Below are positions 38,797 to 52,100 of a stretch of DNA of 64,000 nt, in pieces. Numbering within the stretch: the first letter of the stretch is position 1; the number at the start of each line of letters is the position of its first letter. The stretch is from Colletotrichum lupini (lineage: Eukaryota > Ascomycota > Sordariomycetes > Glomerellales > Glomerellaceae). Made by a program: the position numbers and the translations under genes. Location of the stretch: positions 3,410,001 to 3,474,000 of the forward strand of contig NC_064672.1 of NCBI RefSeq assembly GCF_023278565.1, written 5' to 3'. Under the pieces are notes generated by a model, which saw nothing but the letters and a program-made list of their open reading frames with translations, did not search any database and was not told the origin of the DNA.

Positions 38797-41700
38797 TTAG
38801 AACCCGAAACTATCAAGCAGCGAGCTTGAGTCCGGTTCCTGAAAAACCGTTGGAGTTGACTGTCTTCCCTGTCCGCTTGATATCATCTCGGAATGAAGCT
38901 TTGACACGGGCAGATCTGCAACTACGAGCGAGCTGCGTCGGCGCAGTAGCTTCAGCGAGTTGACCTCACCGCCCAATCCATTCGTAATAGGCGGGGCTGG
39001 TCTCAGAAACTCCCAGTTGCGTACTATTGTCATGTCAGATCCATTGAATCGTGCGCATACCGTGGCGGGAAAATTAATTACCTAAGTCTAGGCCGAGAAG
39101 GTCGCAACCCATGCGGTCGTAAAGCTTGGCACTATGGAGGACGAACTCCCATTCGACGCGCGGTGTAACCTTTGAGGCTCCGCGAAGGGTCTGGAGTGTT
39201 TTCTGCCGCAGCTGTGAGTACAGTACGACCAACGCCGGATCGTCCGTGAGGAACAATTTCGACTGCATGTTTGGAGAGCACGGCGTCTCGACCAGGGTGT
39301 AAACCGGTGACTATAACACCAAGGATACGTTAGGTACTGGCCAAAAAAAAAAAAAAAAGGCATATCATCTGAGAGCCAAGCAGCAGAACTTACAATCAGG
39401 GCCCGGACCGCCATATCCTTACGATTCAGCATCCAGAAGGCCCAGGATGCGAGCCAGCGGTTGCCCTCCTTGGCAGCCACAGCTAGTACCTCTTCTTCTA
39501 GGAGCCTTTTCAACACTAGACCTCGGTCTCCCTCGTAGACACGCGCGATAGCTACTGCGAGCTGAAGGTCCTTAAGTTGATTCAAACAGACATTGACAGC
39601 ATCTTGCAGGTGGTCTGCAAGTAAGAAAAATGCTGCGGCATACTCTGTGTGCCCGTATGTCAGCCCTCGAAATTTCTCGTTACACTTCACGACTCACCAA
39701 AGCGTCGCTTGCTTAGCAGCGCGTAAGCATTTTTCAGCGCCGTTGTCCTCCATTTCGGGTCTTCAAAGTTGTTAGACAGCAACTTCTGCGTTGCCCCCTG
39801 CTCTCTATTCCAGTGAGCCATTCGCCACAGTCCCTGGAGGACTGTCTTTTTCTTGAGAGCCAGGTAATAGATGCTACAGTCGACCGGATTTTTCATCTCG
39901 CTCTTGGTGTATTCGTTCCTTGCAACAACCTCAAATTGAGCAAGCTACGTTTATCGTTAGCTGACCTGGACTGCTCGGCGGTGCAAAAAGGGCCTGCGTA
40001 CCAAGGCGTTCCGATCGGTGAGCCACATAAACATGCCGCTCTCCCGCGCATCCGCCCAGCGTAGTGCACCGTGGCATTGTTTGGAGACGAAATCAGTGAG
40101 GATATCCTGGCTGGTCGAGTGGTAGGCCCAGTTGATCTCTCGCCAGGACATCTGAATCTCACTTGTCCGGCCCTTGCGAAGCCCATGTTGGCGGAAAAAG
40201 AGCATAAAACGCGCACCATTCTCGTCTAGGGATCTGCGCTGTTTCTCGACGATCCCCACGCATTCAACGATATCAGCCAGCTGTATTTGCTCATGACCCG
40301 ATAGCTGTTGGAGGCCAACTTCGGTAAGACGACCATTGATGGCAAGTGCGGTGTCTTCGCTGAAAGGCTCTTCTGAGTCGTCTGTTTCGTCAGCAGATAC
40401 TTGTAGGCTGAAGTGAGACCCTACTTGGGGCTCTGATGCTTGCGTCGGTGAGGCCTGGTGACCGAGTTAGCCTCTGCTCCACCTTTGGTTCAAGTGACGG
40501 TTAACGTAATAACCAAATGCCTTACCCCGGGTGAGTAAAAAACCGCTGGTTCGAGTCCCAGGTAGTCATCGATAGTCTCACCTGCAATGAGGAACTTGAG
40601 AGTCTTGTGCAGTGACATCAGAATCGTTCGGACTATAGTGCTCTTCCCTGCAAGGATACATTGGCTCAGGAACTGAGGGTGGAAAACCGGCAGAGGGCCA
40701 TTAAACCTCTGAACAGCGTCAAAAAGGTCCCAGACGCCGTTCTTCCTGTGCGGTAGTTGCAGGCTGTTGATCAAGGAGCCGGAGAGGTCGTACTCCCTCC
40801 CGTGAACGAACATCTGATTACCTGACCCGATGACGAGATGTCCATCGCCTAGCCAGGTTGAATCTCCTATTGGGTGAGGAGTGAATTCGCGAATGCTGAT
40901 CTCCCGGACTGCGGCCCAGGCCGGTCCCTTATTCAAGTAGTCAAACCGCATCTGGCTGAGCAGAACTACTTTCGCCTGGAAGCCAACGGCGAGGATAGAT
41001 TGTGAATCAGGCGTCGAAGTCCAGTCGAGGTCTTGTATCGTATTGTGTCTTCCATAGTCCCGTGTAAACTCAAGTCGAGCACCACCGATGTCCCAAATAA
41101 ACAGCTGAGATCTTGCGGAATCCACGATTGCAGCCTTCTTCAGAGTACTGCCACTGACGAGAGCCGGTTCAACAAGGCCCGTCTCTGCTGAGGAGGTTGA
41201 GAGCCATCCGACGCTTTTCCCCGTATTGCCGACTCTCGCTGTCCAAAAGTCTACCCGTCCTGCGTGAGTGTACGACACTGCAATGTCTCTGGCAAATACA
41301 TCGAGAAAGCCAGATGTGGCGGGCGAAGATCCTGCTGGGTCGACAGGGAGCATATAGGCGATCCCCTCGGCGTCTTTCAGTTTGAATCTGCAAAACTCGC
41401 TGATCGAAGTCTCCTCTTGGCCATTGGCATATGCATTGGCACCTTGACTGGAGTATCGAGGTAACTTAACTTCCCAAACAAGCCCTTCCTCTTCGGATGT
41501 GACAGTTGCAATGTGAGCAACGGCATACTCCTCAACTCGATGTCGAGGCAAAATCAATAAGCACAAGGGCTTTCCTGAGATGTCGTACGACTGACTCGCG
41601 AGCAATATGGCTTTCTGATGCCGGCAGTCCCATAGCGATATTTTCCCGTGCTCTAGGAATATGACAAAACGGCCTTTGCGCAAAACACATATCCGATGAA

Positions 41701-43278
41701 TATGAGCGTTTCCCTGGATGACACTCTGGCGCGACAAGCTGGTCTGACTGGTTTCGGAATGCGTCCAGACAATGCTTTCGCCTTCCTCGGTTCTAGAAAC
41801 AACAGCGCGACCGCTGAAATTGCGAACCATTTTTTGGATAGGCGATGAATGGCCGGCCCAGATACAGCGCCGAGCAAGACGGCTCGACTTGTTCCTTCCG
41901 CTTAGAAACTCTGCTAAGTCGGCGTCGTATACTTGGATCTGGCCGTCAAAGTCATGAATAAGCACATGTAGTCGCCCAGTGGCTCGGTCGCAATAGCTTT
42001 GTATGCTGACGTACTGGTCAGACCTAAAATCAAGAGTGTGTGACTTGAAGCCTGTCACTCTGATGGCATCGTGGGACTTTCTCGCCTTGGAGCCCACGTC
42101 CTCAAAAGCAAATACCATCATATTTCCAATAGCGTCAGAGGCAACACATAGCTCAGCGCTGTTATTGGCCAGAGAAATGAGGCGTTCGAGAGCAGCATCG
42201 CGCGGTATATCCTTCACGGAACACCGCTGAACGGCCAGCTCTGTAGCAGCAGACACCTCTCTTCCATCGATAACGAAAGTGACCAGCGGCGCTGTAGGGT
42301 ATGCGGAACCAAGTCCAAGGTCTCGAAAGGACGAAGCCAAGTCGACGGACCCCCAAAGGTTCATGTGTCGAAGGGCATGCGTATCAGTGCCAGTCCATAC
42401 TCGGACAACATTATCGGCGCATGTTGTGAAGAGAACGTTCTCTACAGTTTGATCGGTATGTAGCGGTTTTCGCCAACGTAGGCTCGTGACTAGGTCTGGG
42501 TGGCGTAGGTAGGTCAGGTCGAAGCGCACATCTTCAGCACCATATGTCAAGCGGCGCCAGACTTTGACGAGACAATCATGCGCGCCTACGCATGCTATGT
42601 ATGCCGAATCGTATGATATCTCTGCTAGTTTCACAGAATTCGGAAGGTGTTTAGTCCATAACAGTTCCGGCTCGTCGGCGGTTGAGTACAAGTATAAGGC
42701 GGAATGGGCAACCAGGAGTTCCTCGTTGCCGCCCCAGCTTAGAGAGATCCCCTTGGTGGCATGTTGGTAGTCATGAATTGGGCACGATGATTGTAGACCC
42801 CACTGATACGCGGGAGTGTCGTCAGCGTTTGCTCGCAAGGCAGTACAGGCGACAGGTGCGGAAGGGGTGACGGAATGGGAGATGGAACCCGAGGGCGAAG
42901 ACTACGTCGTTTGGGTAAGGAGGACGAACTCACCTTTAGCGCATTTTCGGACTGGCCAAAAGGTCTATAGACTCTAATGACGGATTCGGTGCAAGTCGCA
43001 ATCTTGCCCGAGGATTCATCGAAGGCTGCGGCCTGCAGATGGCTTGGATCGTCATCGTATATTGTCTGAATGATTGTGTCGGCATCGCCAAGGATCGTAA
43101 ACGCGCTGCCGGTTATGTAGACCTGGGGGCGACCAGAAGTTAGCACTATGGTAGCGATAATGATAGAAGGTCATCCAAGCATGATCGAGTGGCTCACATT
43201 GAAGTGCCTCGAGTCCCAAAAGCCCGTCGCGAGAGCTTGAAGCCCAGACCTTGGCCTACCTGGGAGGACTGCTCTCAT
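38797..43278 (-). CDS. rav1: RAVE complex subunit Rav1 (V-ATPase assembly regulator)
   Basis: WD-repeat scaffold of the RAVE complex, which promotes reassembly of V1 and V0 sectors of the vacuolar ATPase. Eight exons: 43198-43278, 42934-43122, 40526-42802, 40002-40454, 39698-39944, 39394-39644, 39082-39310 and 38797-39023; 1,317 residues. It starts MRAVLPGRPRSGLQALATGFW and continues VYITGSAFTILGDADTII, matching fungal Rav1. Two beta-propeller regions occupy roughly residues 1-650. The Rav1 C-terminal domain shows QFEVVARNEYTKSEMKNPVD, YYLALKKKTVLQGLWRMAHW and LADHLQDAVNVCLNQL. Exon 1 and exon 4 contain little ATG-initiated frame of their own and were found by following splice sites. The sixth intron carries a 16-base T run on the coding strand. 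Confidence 0.93.
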
Positions 43279-44153
43279 CCTACTAGCAAGAAAGCCACAG
43301 CAGCATTGCTTAGGCGGACGTGATGCCGGGTCTGCTTGGTCGATAGTTGTCGAGTATTGCGGGTTGGGCTTCAGTCAAAGTCTGAGACGTGGTAGGTCTT
43401 TCCAGAGGCTCCTCGTCTGGTTTGGGGTGATAATTGAGCTCTGTCATAGACCGAGTTCGGTCAATGCAAGTGTTGTGAGGAGCTTAAACTTGGACCATGT
43501 CATGGCAAGGTTCCCAAGCCACACGAGGGTAACGTATCCGTACTAATACCGTAGATATGCGCATTGCGCACTGCAGTGGATGGTCAACCCAGGGGTGTGG
43601 GGTCGGTCGGTACCTTATGTCCCCAACTTGGTGACAAAGACCCGGACATGATGGTTTGCCGCTCAGTACGGTACCTCAGCTCTCTCCATCTTTTTTATAC
43701 TACTACCACCGCTTGTTATTTTGGTTTGTTTTAAACATCCCTTTAGAAGATACGTTTGTAAGGGCGCGGATATGCATTCATGGGCACGTGTTATAGAAGG
43801 AGGCCACTTTAGCTTTGACCGGCATCTTGTTTTGTCACCCAGTTGGTCCCTTTGCATCTGTACCCGTACTCCTTGAGGTATTATCATGTAGGTAGGTAGC
43901 AAGGTGCCTTGAGGTGAGCCTGCGGCCTGCCTGACTGAATATCGCATCTTACCTTGGGCTGATGTTGCGCATTTGTCCCACAAAGGTACTAGGAAAACAA
44001 ACACTGATTTCTAGCCCATGCCGAAAGTCTTCGTTTGTGATACAAAACTGCCCCGTCTGGGTATACTAGGTAAAGGTTTCCAAACACATGAATGATATCC
44101 ACATGACCATAGCATTTCGCCTGTTCTCATCAAGGGTCTCCGCCCATGTCTCA
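43279..44153. other. Intergenic region between rav1 promoter and sfi1 3' end
   Basis: 875 bp. GTAGGTAGGTA and GGTACCT motifs occur at 43608-43620, 43670-43678 and 43890-43900. A 113-codon minus frame (43663-44004) has no recognisable features and is not called. Confidence 0.5.
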
Positions 44154-47100
44154 TCAACCACCTCTGCCAATATCCGCTGTATTCTCCCTGGCTGCTCGCC
44201 GTGTCCCGGCCACAGAGAGCCTTTGCGCCTGTGCGAAGGAAAGGCTGCTCATCTGGCCAGTCGCAGCTGTAGGCACGCTTCGGTTGTATCGTTCTCGGAG
44301 CTCTCGTTCAAATGGCGTTGGAAGGGGAGCAAAAGGTGTCATGGACGGAAGCCTCACAGAAGACGCCATACCCGTCCACCGGGTCGGCGTATTCGCCACA
44401 ACTCCATCAGTATCTGGTCCAGACCCGGTTCCGTCGTGATCATCGTCGTCAGCCGTTGGCTCCACTTCTTGTATCCTGGAACCGCGAAAACTTGGTCCGC
44501 TGTGCCGTTCGTGAACTGCTCTCGAGAGTGGCAGTGAGGTGCGACTGGCCACGAAGCCAGCTCCTCTTCTTGAGCTGCCGAGACTAGCTCTCAGTGTTGC
44601 TGACTGGTAAGATGTGCTCAGATTCCTTTCTCCCTTCCAATGCAGCAGAAGTCGTCGTACAGCCTTCTTGCTGTTCCTTTCCTTAACATCTAGTGCCACG
44701 TATTCTCGGCTTTTCAATTGCAGCAAAGATGATTGCCACTGACTCCACCAACGTGACTTCAGGTTCACCGACCAAGCCTGTTTGACGCGGTCCTCTTTGA
44801 CGGCGAGATCTTGGGACATTCCATTCCATTCGTCCACCCATGCAGCAGTCAAAAGCTTACTCGTCCCCCCGTCGCGACTGCTCTCTTCTCGCCACAATTT
44901 CAGCATATGAATGAGACGACCATGTTCCACTACAATGTGGTGCTGATCCGTTTTCCAGCCCAAGTTCACGTGAGCACGAGTAGCTGTCTTCCACAAATCA
45001 AGATAGCCTTTGGTGAAGGTAGCTTTGACGTGCTGTCTGCATCGGGCATAGGACTTTCGAGTCCCTGACCTCCAAGCTGATCTAGATCGCCATGTCTTGA
45101 GTGCATGCGTGACACTAATGTAGAAACAACCGCGCTGCACCCACTTCTGGAGGTTTCTTTTTTCATCGACGTCGATATGCCACATTTCCAATGCCTTATG
45201 TGCCCCTCGATGCGACGCAAACCGACGCGTTCTCGTGCTCGTCTTGGCGACTACTGAAGCTTGTCGTTGCCAATTGCAAAGAACTTTGGTCTTCAGCAGA
45301 CGATCTGATATGGCCATGAGGGATGTCACGCCTCGCCGCGGTCTAGGCAAGGCCATGCCGGACACAGAATCCACAGCAATCCCGCGGCTGAGGGCGTTGA
45401 TCTGGCCGAATATCGGTGGGGCCATGCACGCGCTTTGCCACCTCGACAAGCAGCTGCGAACGAGCTTGATTTCCAGCTTGGACTTGAAGACCTCTACCCT
45501 TGAGTCAAGATGCCACTGGTGTAAAGGGCCCTGAACGATATGGTATCTGCGAAATGCAGCAACGTCTCTCAGATGAGACGCTGCTTGGTGGGACCATGTC
45601 CTCAAGACCCGAAACCTTCCATGTTCTTCGTACAGATTCTCCATGTGCGACCTAAGCCCCTGTAAACTTGAGCAAGCCGAATGCCATTGTTGCAGATGAA
45701 TGGACACAGTGCGCGGCGGAAAACGAGGTTCCATTGGACTTAGGCAGGAGGTTGACCATTGTCTGAGGGCATTCTGGGCCATATTCCGTTGGGCATGGGC
45801 TAAGCTTGCATCTTCTGTGTCCAAGTCTTCCCCAGCGCGCCTGAGCCATGAGGCCATAAGACGAGAAGTGAACACACGACGACCCCGGATCCTAGTTTCG
45901 GCCGTGACCAGCTCCCACGGGTCGAAGTGACGCATCCGCAAAATATGCCTCCTTGCTACGGCCATTCGTTCGAGCTTGTCAAGAGCGTGTTGTTTCCAGT
46001 GTGACAATCCTCTTAGGAGCAGTAAGTACCCCTTTACTTTGGTCGATTTCCACTCCAGTACCGCATATCTTGCTTCGTCATCAGGCCCTCCGTTGATTTC
46101 ATCGTGAATCACTGGCTTTGCTTCATCACCCTCGATCCCGCCTGCAGGGGGTTCTTCGACAGGTTGCTTCCTTTTGGTTGCTTGATGAGTGGCAATCTCC
46201 TGGACCGTAGATTCATGTACAGGAGGCGCGTGTACTGAAGGCTTTTGAGTACTGAGCTCATGTTCACGAGAACCCCGTGTCTCAGTAACATGCACAACAT
46301 GGTCTTCCATGACCTCAGAAGCCCGCGGTCCATTTCGAACTGGTTCTGGGGCAGTAGCACCGACGCCGGTGCCGGCGCTGATGCTGGTGGTATCAGGCGG
46401 AAGCAGCCAATTCACCGTTCTTATGGGCTTTGTCCTTATTGGTAGAGCGGCCGTCTCGTTCTCATTTGCGGGGTGGATATAAGGCGCCTCAATGGGCTGA
46501 ACTGTGGTGTCGCTGGCGCCACGTTGCACACTGGTGCCAGATCCTGATTGCCGGCTTTGACGACTTTGTTCTGTGTTTCCAGCCGTCGAGGGGGTATAGC
46601 TTTGGGGTGCCGGTTTATTATGGTTGATAGACTTCAGATCCAAGTGATTCGATACCAAGCCAACGCGCGTCAGCCTTGGGGGAGATGCAGCATAGCCCAA
46701 GTGATGTGATGCTTGCGCCTGCGAAGATAGCAGAGTCGCGTATGGTTCTCGGGGTGCAAGCTCGACCTCTTGAGAGGACTCGTCTCCGGACGTGATAGAG
46801 TCTCGATCGGTGTTTGTAAGCGCAGGCTGCGGCGTAGCAGCCTCCACATATCCGGCTCCGGCTCCGTCTTCATCTTCGTTGTCGTCGTCGCCGTTGTTTG
46901 ATAATGCCCTGGACCCTTCGCTTCCGAACTCAAGGCCGATGCCCATCCTTGACAAAACGGCGTCAAGTTTCTCCTGGAGTGACCCTTCGCCGCGTTCACC
47001 GCCAACGCGGAATACGAGGCGCGAGATATGGTTTTCTTCCTCCGGGTCGATGCCGAAGAGTGGGAGCACGGCATCATAAGCCTGGAATAAGGCGTTTGTT

Positions 47101-47368
47101 GCCAATCGCTCGCCCTCGGGAAGGAGTTCGAGATTCTCCTGGGCTGCCGTGACGACACGGTGTAGGATGGCGATTTCTGGGAGTAGTTATCAGACGGAGT
47201 GCGCTTTGCAGTCGAAAGCATGGTAGGTGTAGGTAATGATGCCGTGAAAGTGCACTTTGAGCTGTACTTACCATGATCGCTGTAATAGGAATCCGAGCCA
47301 TGGACAGACACAAAGCTAGATATGCCGTCACGGGGGGCCAGCACTGGGCGATGCGGCAGCGACGGCAT
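44154..47368 (-). CDS. sfi1: Spindle-pole/half-bridge protein Sfi1
   Basis: Centrin-binding filament protein needed for duplication of the spindle pole body. Exons 47272-47368 and 44154-47176 join to 1,039 residues, starting MPSLPHRPVLAPRDG at 47368. The N-terminal domain (ILHRVVTAAQENLELLPEGE, then TNALFQAYDAVLPLFGID) is the conserved Sfi1 N-terminal segment. A Ser/Pro-rich linker with HEST/HAPPVHES-type repeats spans about residues 130-380. The centre (about 380-860) consists of degenerate ~33-residue helical repeats with the expected bulky pattern, for example LLLLRGLSHWKQHALDKLERM, LRQWSTSCL, LLHWKGERN and MLKLWREESS. The C-terminus is Ser/Arg-rich. Centrin binding is inferred from the family. 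Confidence 0.9.
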
Positions 47369-48661
47369 GTGAACTGGCGCCAGGCTGGGAGCATAATAGA
47401 ATGGCCGTAGAAGAGTTTGCGGCGGTGTTGGTGGTAGTAGTATTGATGATGATGGTAGTCACGGTAGCCGAGGACGATTGTAACTTGCCTTGGTAATGCT
47501 AAGGAGCCAGATTTGAATTCGGTGATGGTGTATAGTCGGGGAAGGATGCTGAATACATTTGACCGCGACAAAATGTACTGCTGGCAGCTGATATGACAAG
47601 AGGCTTAAGGAGCTTCACGTTTTGCAGCGACGATTGCTCATGTAACGGGTGTTGAGTCGCGTCGCAAGAGTCGCAAATCGGAATGATGGCGATAAGCTGG
47701 TCGCGGCGCTGCCATGTCCACCGCGCACCGCAGGTTAGGCGCGTGGGAGGCTAACGAGGTCGCAATTGGCTAGCGAAGGGCGACGATAGATGATGTCCAA
47801 AAGCGAGGTTGACGGGAACAAGGCCGGATGCCACAATGGGCAGGTCAAGTATATTGTGATGAGTTAGCTGCTTCTCTCCAGTTGCAGCGGCCTTGTCCAG
47901 ACAGACACACAGATATGTTTGCAGGTATCAGCAGGTGGTCAATCCATAGCTGCTCCCAACCCCGTCTTTATTTTCTCTTCCTATTCTTTTCTTTCTTCTC
48001 GTCTGTTTATTTCGCGTCCTATGGCGGAGCACCAAGGTAGCCGCTGTGGGGACGTTGCTGTTGGCTGGGCTGCAATCCAGTTGATCCTGGTGTCGCGACG
48101 CATTGCTGATAGGCCAGTCTGCTCAAAATGGGTGCTACCAAAGCCTACATACTGTATAGATACCTAGAGCCTCTCTGGAGCTTGTGCCCTGTGTTGCAAC
48201 GGGCTGTCCCCTGCCACACCAAGGTACCTTGAGGTAGGTACCTGACTAGCCTGCCTTGCGTACCTAGGGTATTTCAGGTGCCTTTTGTAGGTCCCTCGAG
48301 GTAGCTAAAAGGAAATCATATATATAACCGAGTCTTAGACTTGGCTACATATACTTCTAATTCAATACGGGCTCATCCAATTACACTAAGATAGTCGCAT
48401 TGCTCCAAAGGAGGCAACTGAGGTAAGGCACTGCGATTCCTAGGCTTACTGTAGGTACCTAATACACCCGTTGCCTATGTACCTCTCACCTTACCCTAAA
48501 GGCAAGATCTCGGCGACGTCTTTGATGCGTTCCAAGGTAAGGCAGATTTAGCCACCCGTACCCTCGTGTTGTGACGACGAAACTCCATCAATTGCGCGAC
48601 AATCATATCTCGCACTCTGCTTCTACCCCCTTCCACCCGAGGTTCATCTCAAGCCGCTACC
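47369..48661. promoter_or_regulatory. Divergent promoter region of sfi1 and the NDUFAF8-like gene
   Basis: Almost 1.3 kb between two genes that start away from each other. The right half is rich in GGTACCT and AGGTAGGTACC motifs (48218-48260, 48270-48310, 48455-48510). No credible reading frame is seen. Confidence 0.5.
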
Positions 48662-49005
48662 ATGGTTCGCACACGGCCCATCCAGAAGTTTGCAGCCGCA
48701 GTCGGCCAATGTTCAACAGAGGTCAGTCCTCCTGTCGTGGCTCCTGGTCCAGCCATAGCTACCCACCTTTCGGTTCGAACACGTACTGACCAAGATGTAG
48801 ACCTCCATGTACGGCAAGTGCATCGTTGCCGACTACAACTCTGTCCACAAGGACAAATGTTTGAAGGAGTTTCTCAGACTGAAGGATTGCTATCTTGTAT
48901 TTCTCACCACCATGCCCCTTTCCACCTCTGTCTCTCCCGAGTTTACCATGTCGCTAACACTGGATCATTCAATCACAAAAGATTGCTGCCCGCAAAGCAA
49001 GATAA
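48662..49005 (+). CDS. NDUFAF8-like twin CX9C protein (complex I assembly candidate)
   Basis: A 59-residue protein from three short exons: 48662-48721, 48801-48896 and 48982-49005. Spliced, it starts MVRTRPIQKFAAAVGQCSTE and forms two exact CX9C motifs: CSTETSMYGKC (split by the first intron) and CLKEFLRLKDC. It then ends CYLIAARKAR. The YGKC and C-x-KEF-x2-L-x-x-C signatures resemble human NDUFAF8, which has YGRC and CAREFEALRSC; NDUFAF8 is a mitochondrial intermembrane-space/matrix factor for complex I. The cysteine pattern implies oxidative folding by Mia40. The third exon, with a GTATTT donor, is the least certain part. The gene is convergent with the IleRS gene 158 bp away. Confidence 0.8.
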
Positions 49006-49163
49006 TGATGGTAGAAGCACAATAGACCAGTCTCTGAAACTTTGAACGTTGTTGCGGTCAACTCAGTCTTTTCTTTGGGCCTCTTAAGCCTTCATCATTT
49101 TCAACTACTCATGTTCCAGTGATCTAAGCTACCGTAAGGTTGTACTCACTGCATATCTCACAT

Positions 49164-52100
49164 CTAAAGCTCGAGCAGGCGGAGTAAGAATGTCGCATGC
49201 TGCACTTCTTGCTCCTCTTCCGCGATGATTCCCTTCTGCTTTTCGTTCGGTACCTCGCCTTCCACCGTAGTGACTTCGTGCTTATCCACCGGTCTGCGGA
49301 GCGCCTTCTCAATGACTCTGGTCTGCGAGACAAACACCTCTTCGAGGCCAATATTGTCAGGGTCGCTGATAACCTTGTATTCCATCTTGATGTCATCCGT
49401 CGGCTGCAGCTTGGCCTTCTTTCTGAGACGCTGTACGCGATTGATGATCTCTCTTGCGAGACCCTCGTGGGCCAGTTCCACGTGAAGCTCAGCGTCCAAA
49501 ATGGTGAGCACGTCATTGTCCGAGTTCGTCTCCAGATTCTTCGAGGACTCGTCTTCCTTCAAACCTCGTCTCACAACGAGATCACCTTCCTCCAACTTAA
49601 TTCCATCGACGAGAATCACCTTCTTCTCCGAGTACTCCTTAACAGCGTCGCTGCCGAGTGTTGGGAGCGCCTTCTTGACCCGGGCCATGTCCTTCTTGAG
49701 CTTCTTACCTAGCACGGGCCAGTCGGCAGTAACGCTATACTGGACGTTGTACTTGGCCTCGTCAGATGTGAGAACTAGATCTCTTACATTCATCTCCTCC
49801 TTGATGTAAGATGAGAGAGACTCGAGATCTTGGAGATATTGAGGATCGCGATGAATGACAACGAGCGTCTTCAACGGAGTCTTGAGGCCGACTGCTCTTC
49901 TCTCGCGAGACACTCTGACCAGATCAATGACCCTCTGCATTCTAGCGACTCTGCGCTCGACAACCTCGTCGAACAACTCCTGGCGCACCTCGGGGAACGG
50001 CAAAAAGTGGACACTGCGCGCGTCTTCTGCCTCAGCCTCCTTAGGAATGAAGGGGCGGAGCTTTTGGTAAATTGTGTCGGTGATGAAGGGAGTGAAAGGA
50101 GCAAGGCCGCGGCATAGCGTGAAGATGACCTCGAATAGGGTGTTGAGCGCATGTTGGGTGTCCTCGACTCCATTCTCACCCTTGAGACGTCTTCGGTTCA
50201 GCTTGATGTACCAGTTCGTCGTGTTTTCAATGAGCCCGAGCAGACGCGGCACAACAGTATAAAGTCGATAGGCTAGTAGAAAAGGCATGTTAGCGAGGTT
50301 CGTGGACAAAGGTGTAAGAATCTCAACGTACCACTCATCTCCTGGTTGACGAATTGCAGCAAGCTCTGGCAGCTAGCTAAGATCCACCGATCCATCACGT
50401 TCTCGTTGTTCGACAGGGCCTTTGGACTCCAAGTGTAATCGATGCCCTCGACCTTCTTGAGCAGCGTCACTTGGCCTTCGAAGAATTTGTAGCTGTTCCA
50501 GAGAGGTAGTAGGACCTTTTGAACAACCTCCTTGACACCAGACTCCTTGAATCTCAGTGGTTCAGCACGCACAACTGGCGAGTTGATGAGATAGAGACGG
50601 AGAGCATCGGAACCGTATTTGTCCATGACCAAATCAGGAACTGGGTAGTTCTTGAGACGCTTCGACATCTTCTTTCCGTCCTCGGCCAAGACTATGCCAT
50701 TGACAACACAGTTCTGGAATGGAATCTTGCCGAAAAGATGCGTGCCCAGGACAAGTAGGGTATAGAACCACCCTCTGGTCTGATCCAAGCCTTCGGCAAT
50801 GAAGTCACCAGGGAACGACTTCTCGAATTTTTCAACGTTCTCGAAGGGGTAGTGCTGACTGGCGTATGGCATACTGCCAGATTCGAACCAACAATCGAAC
50901 ACTTCCTCAATGCGTCTCAAAGTTCCCTTTCCCATTTTGCTAGGAATCGTGATATGGTCGATGCTGTCTCGGTGTAGGTCAGACAGGTCTCCAGTGTAGC
51001 CACTCAGCTCACGCAACTCCTGCACGCTGCCGATACACACTCGCTCTTCCAAATCATCGCTGACCCAAAGTGGAATGGGAGTACCCCAGTAACGGTTTCG
51101 TGAGACGTTCCAGTCACGGGCGTTCTCGATCCAGCTGGCAAACCGCCTCTCCTTGACAAAAGAAGGCACCCAGTGAGAGCCTTTGATGTTCTCCAGCATC
51201 TGAGGGATAATCTCGGGGATGCGGACGAACCACGAGGGTACTGCGCGGTAAATGAGAGGAGTGTCAGAACGGTAGCACATGGGGTATGAGTGCTTGAGCG
51301 TGGAGTCGACCACAATCTTTCCGGCACCCTTCAGGTGTTTGATGATATGCTTGTCGGCCTCCTTGACGTGCATGCCGGCGAAATCAGAGACGCGGCTGGT
51401 GAAGTGACCACTGTCGTCAATAGGGTCGGGAGGCGCCCTGTTCTCGGTGACAATGCCAGCTGCAACGGCGACGTTGTAATCGTCCTCACCGAAAGCAGGT
51501 GCCTGGTGAACAATGCCAGTACCACTGTCATCAGTAATGTAGGTAGCGTTCAGTACCCTGAAAGCAACGTCCTTGTATTCATCATAGAAGTAGTTGAAGG
51601 GGGGCTCGTACTTCCAGCCGAGCATGGCCTTGCCGCTGATCTTCTCAAGGATCTTGAATTTGGCCTTCTTCACGTCCTTGTACAGTGTACCAAGAAGTTT
51701 CTCGAGCAGAATGTATTTCTTGCCTGACTTCTCGTCAAGAATCTTGATGTATTCGAGATCAGGGTGCGTAGCCAGTCCGAGATGCGAAGGCAAGGTCCAC
51801 GGCGTCGTCGTCCACGCCAGCAGGTGAGTCTCGGGGTCTTCGATCAGGGGAAATGAGATGACGATGGCAGGGTCGCTGACATCCTGATAGTTTTGATTGG
51901 CCTCAAAGTTGCTCAATGCTGTGGTCAGGGCTGTTGAGTAAGGCATGACGCGATGGCCCTGATAGACAGCGCCTTTGTCGAATAGCTGCTTGAAAACCCA
52001 CCATTCAGACTCCATGAAGGTAGGGTCCATGGTCTTCGGAGAACGGGCGTTAGTCAATCTCAGTAGTCTAGGATACATGGTACGCGATCTTACCTTGTAG

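Noticed and set aside
40551..40561. GGTTCGAGTCC, resembling a tRNA B box
   Set aside because: It lies inside conserved rav1 coding sequence (GLEPAVFYSPG on the other strand), and no A box or acceptor stem could be found at suitable spacing.
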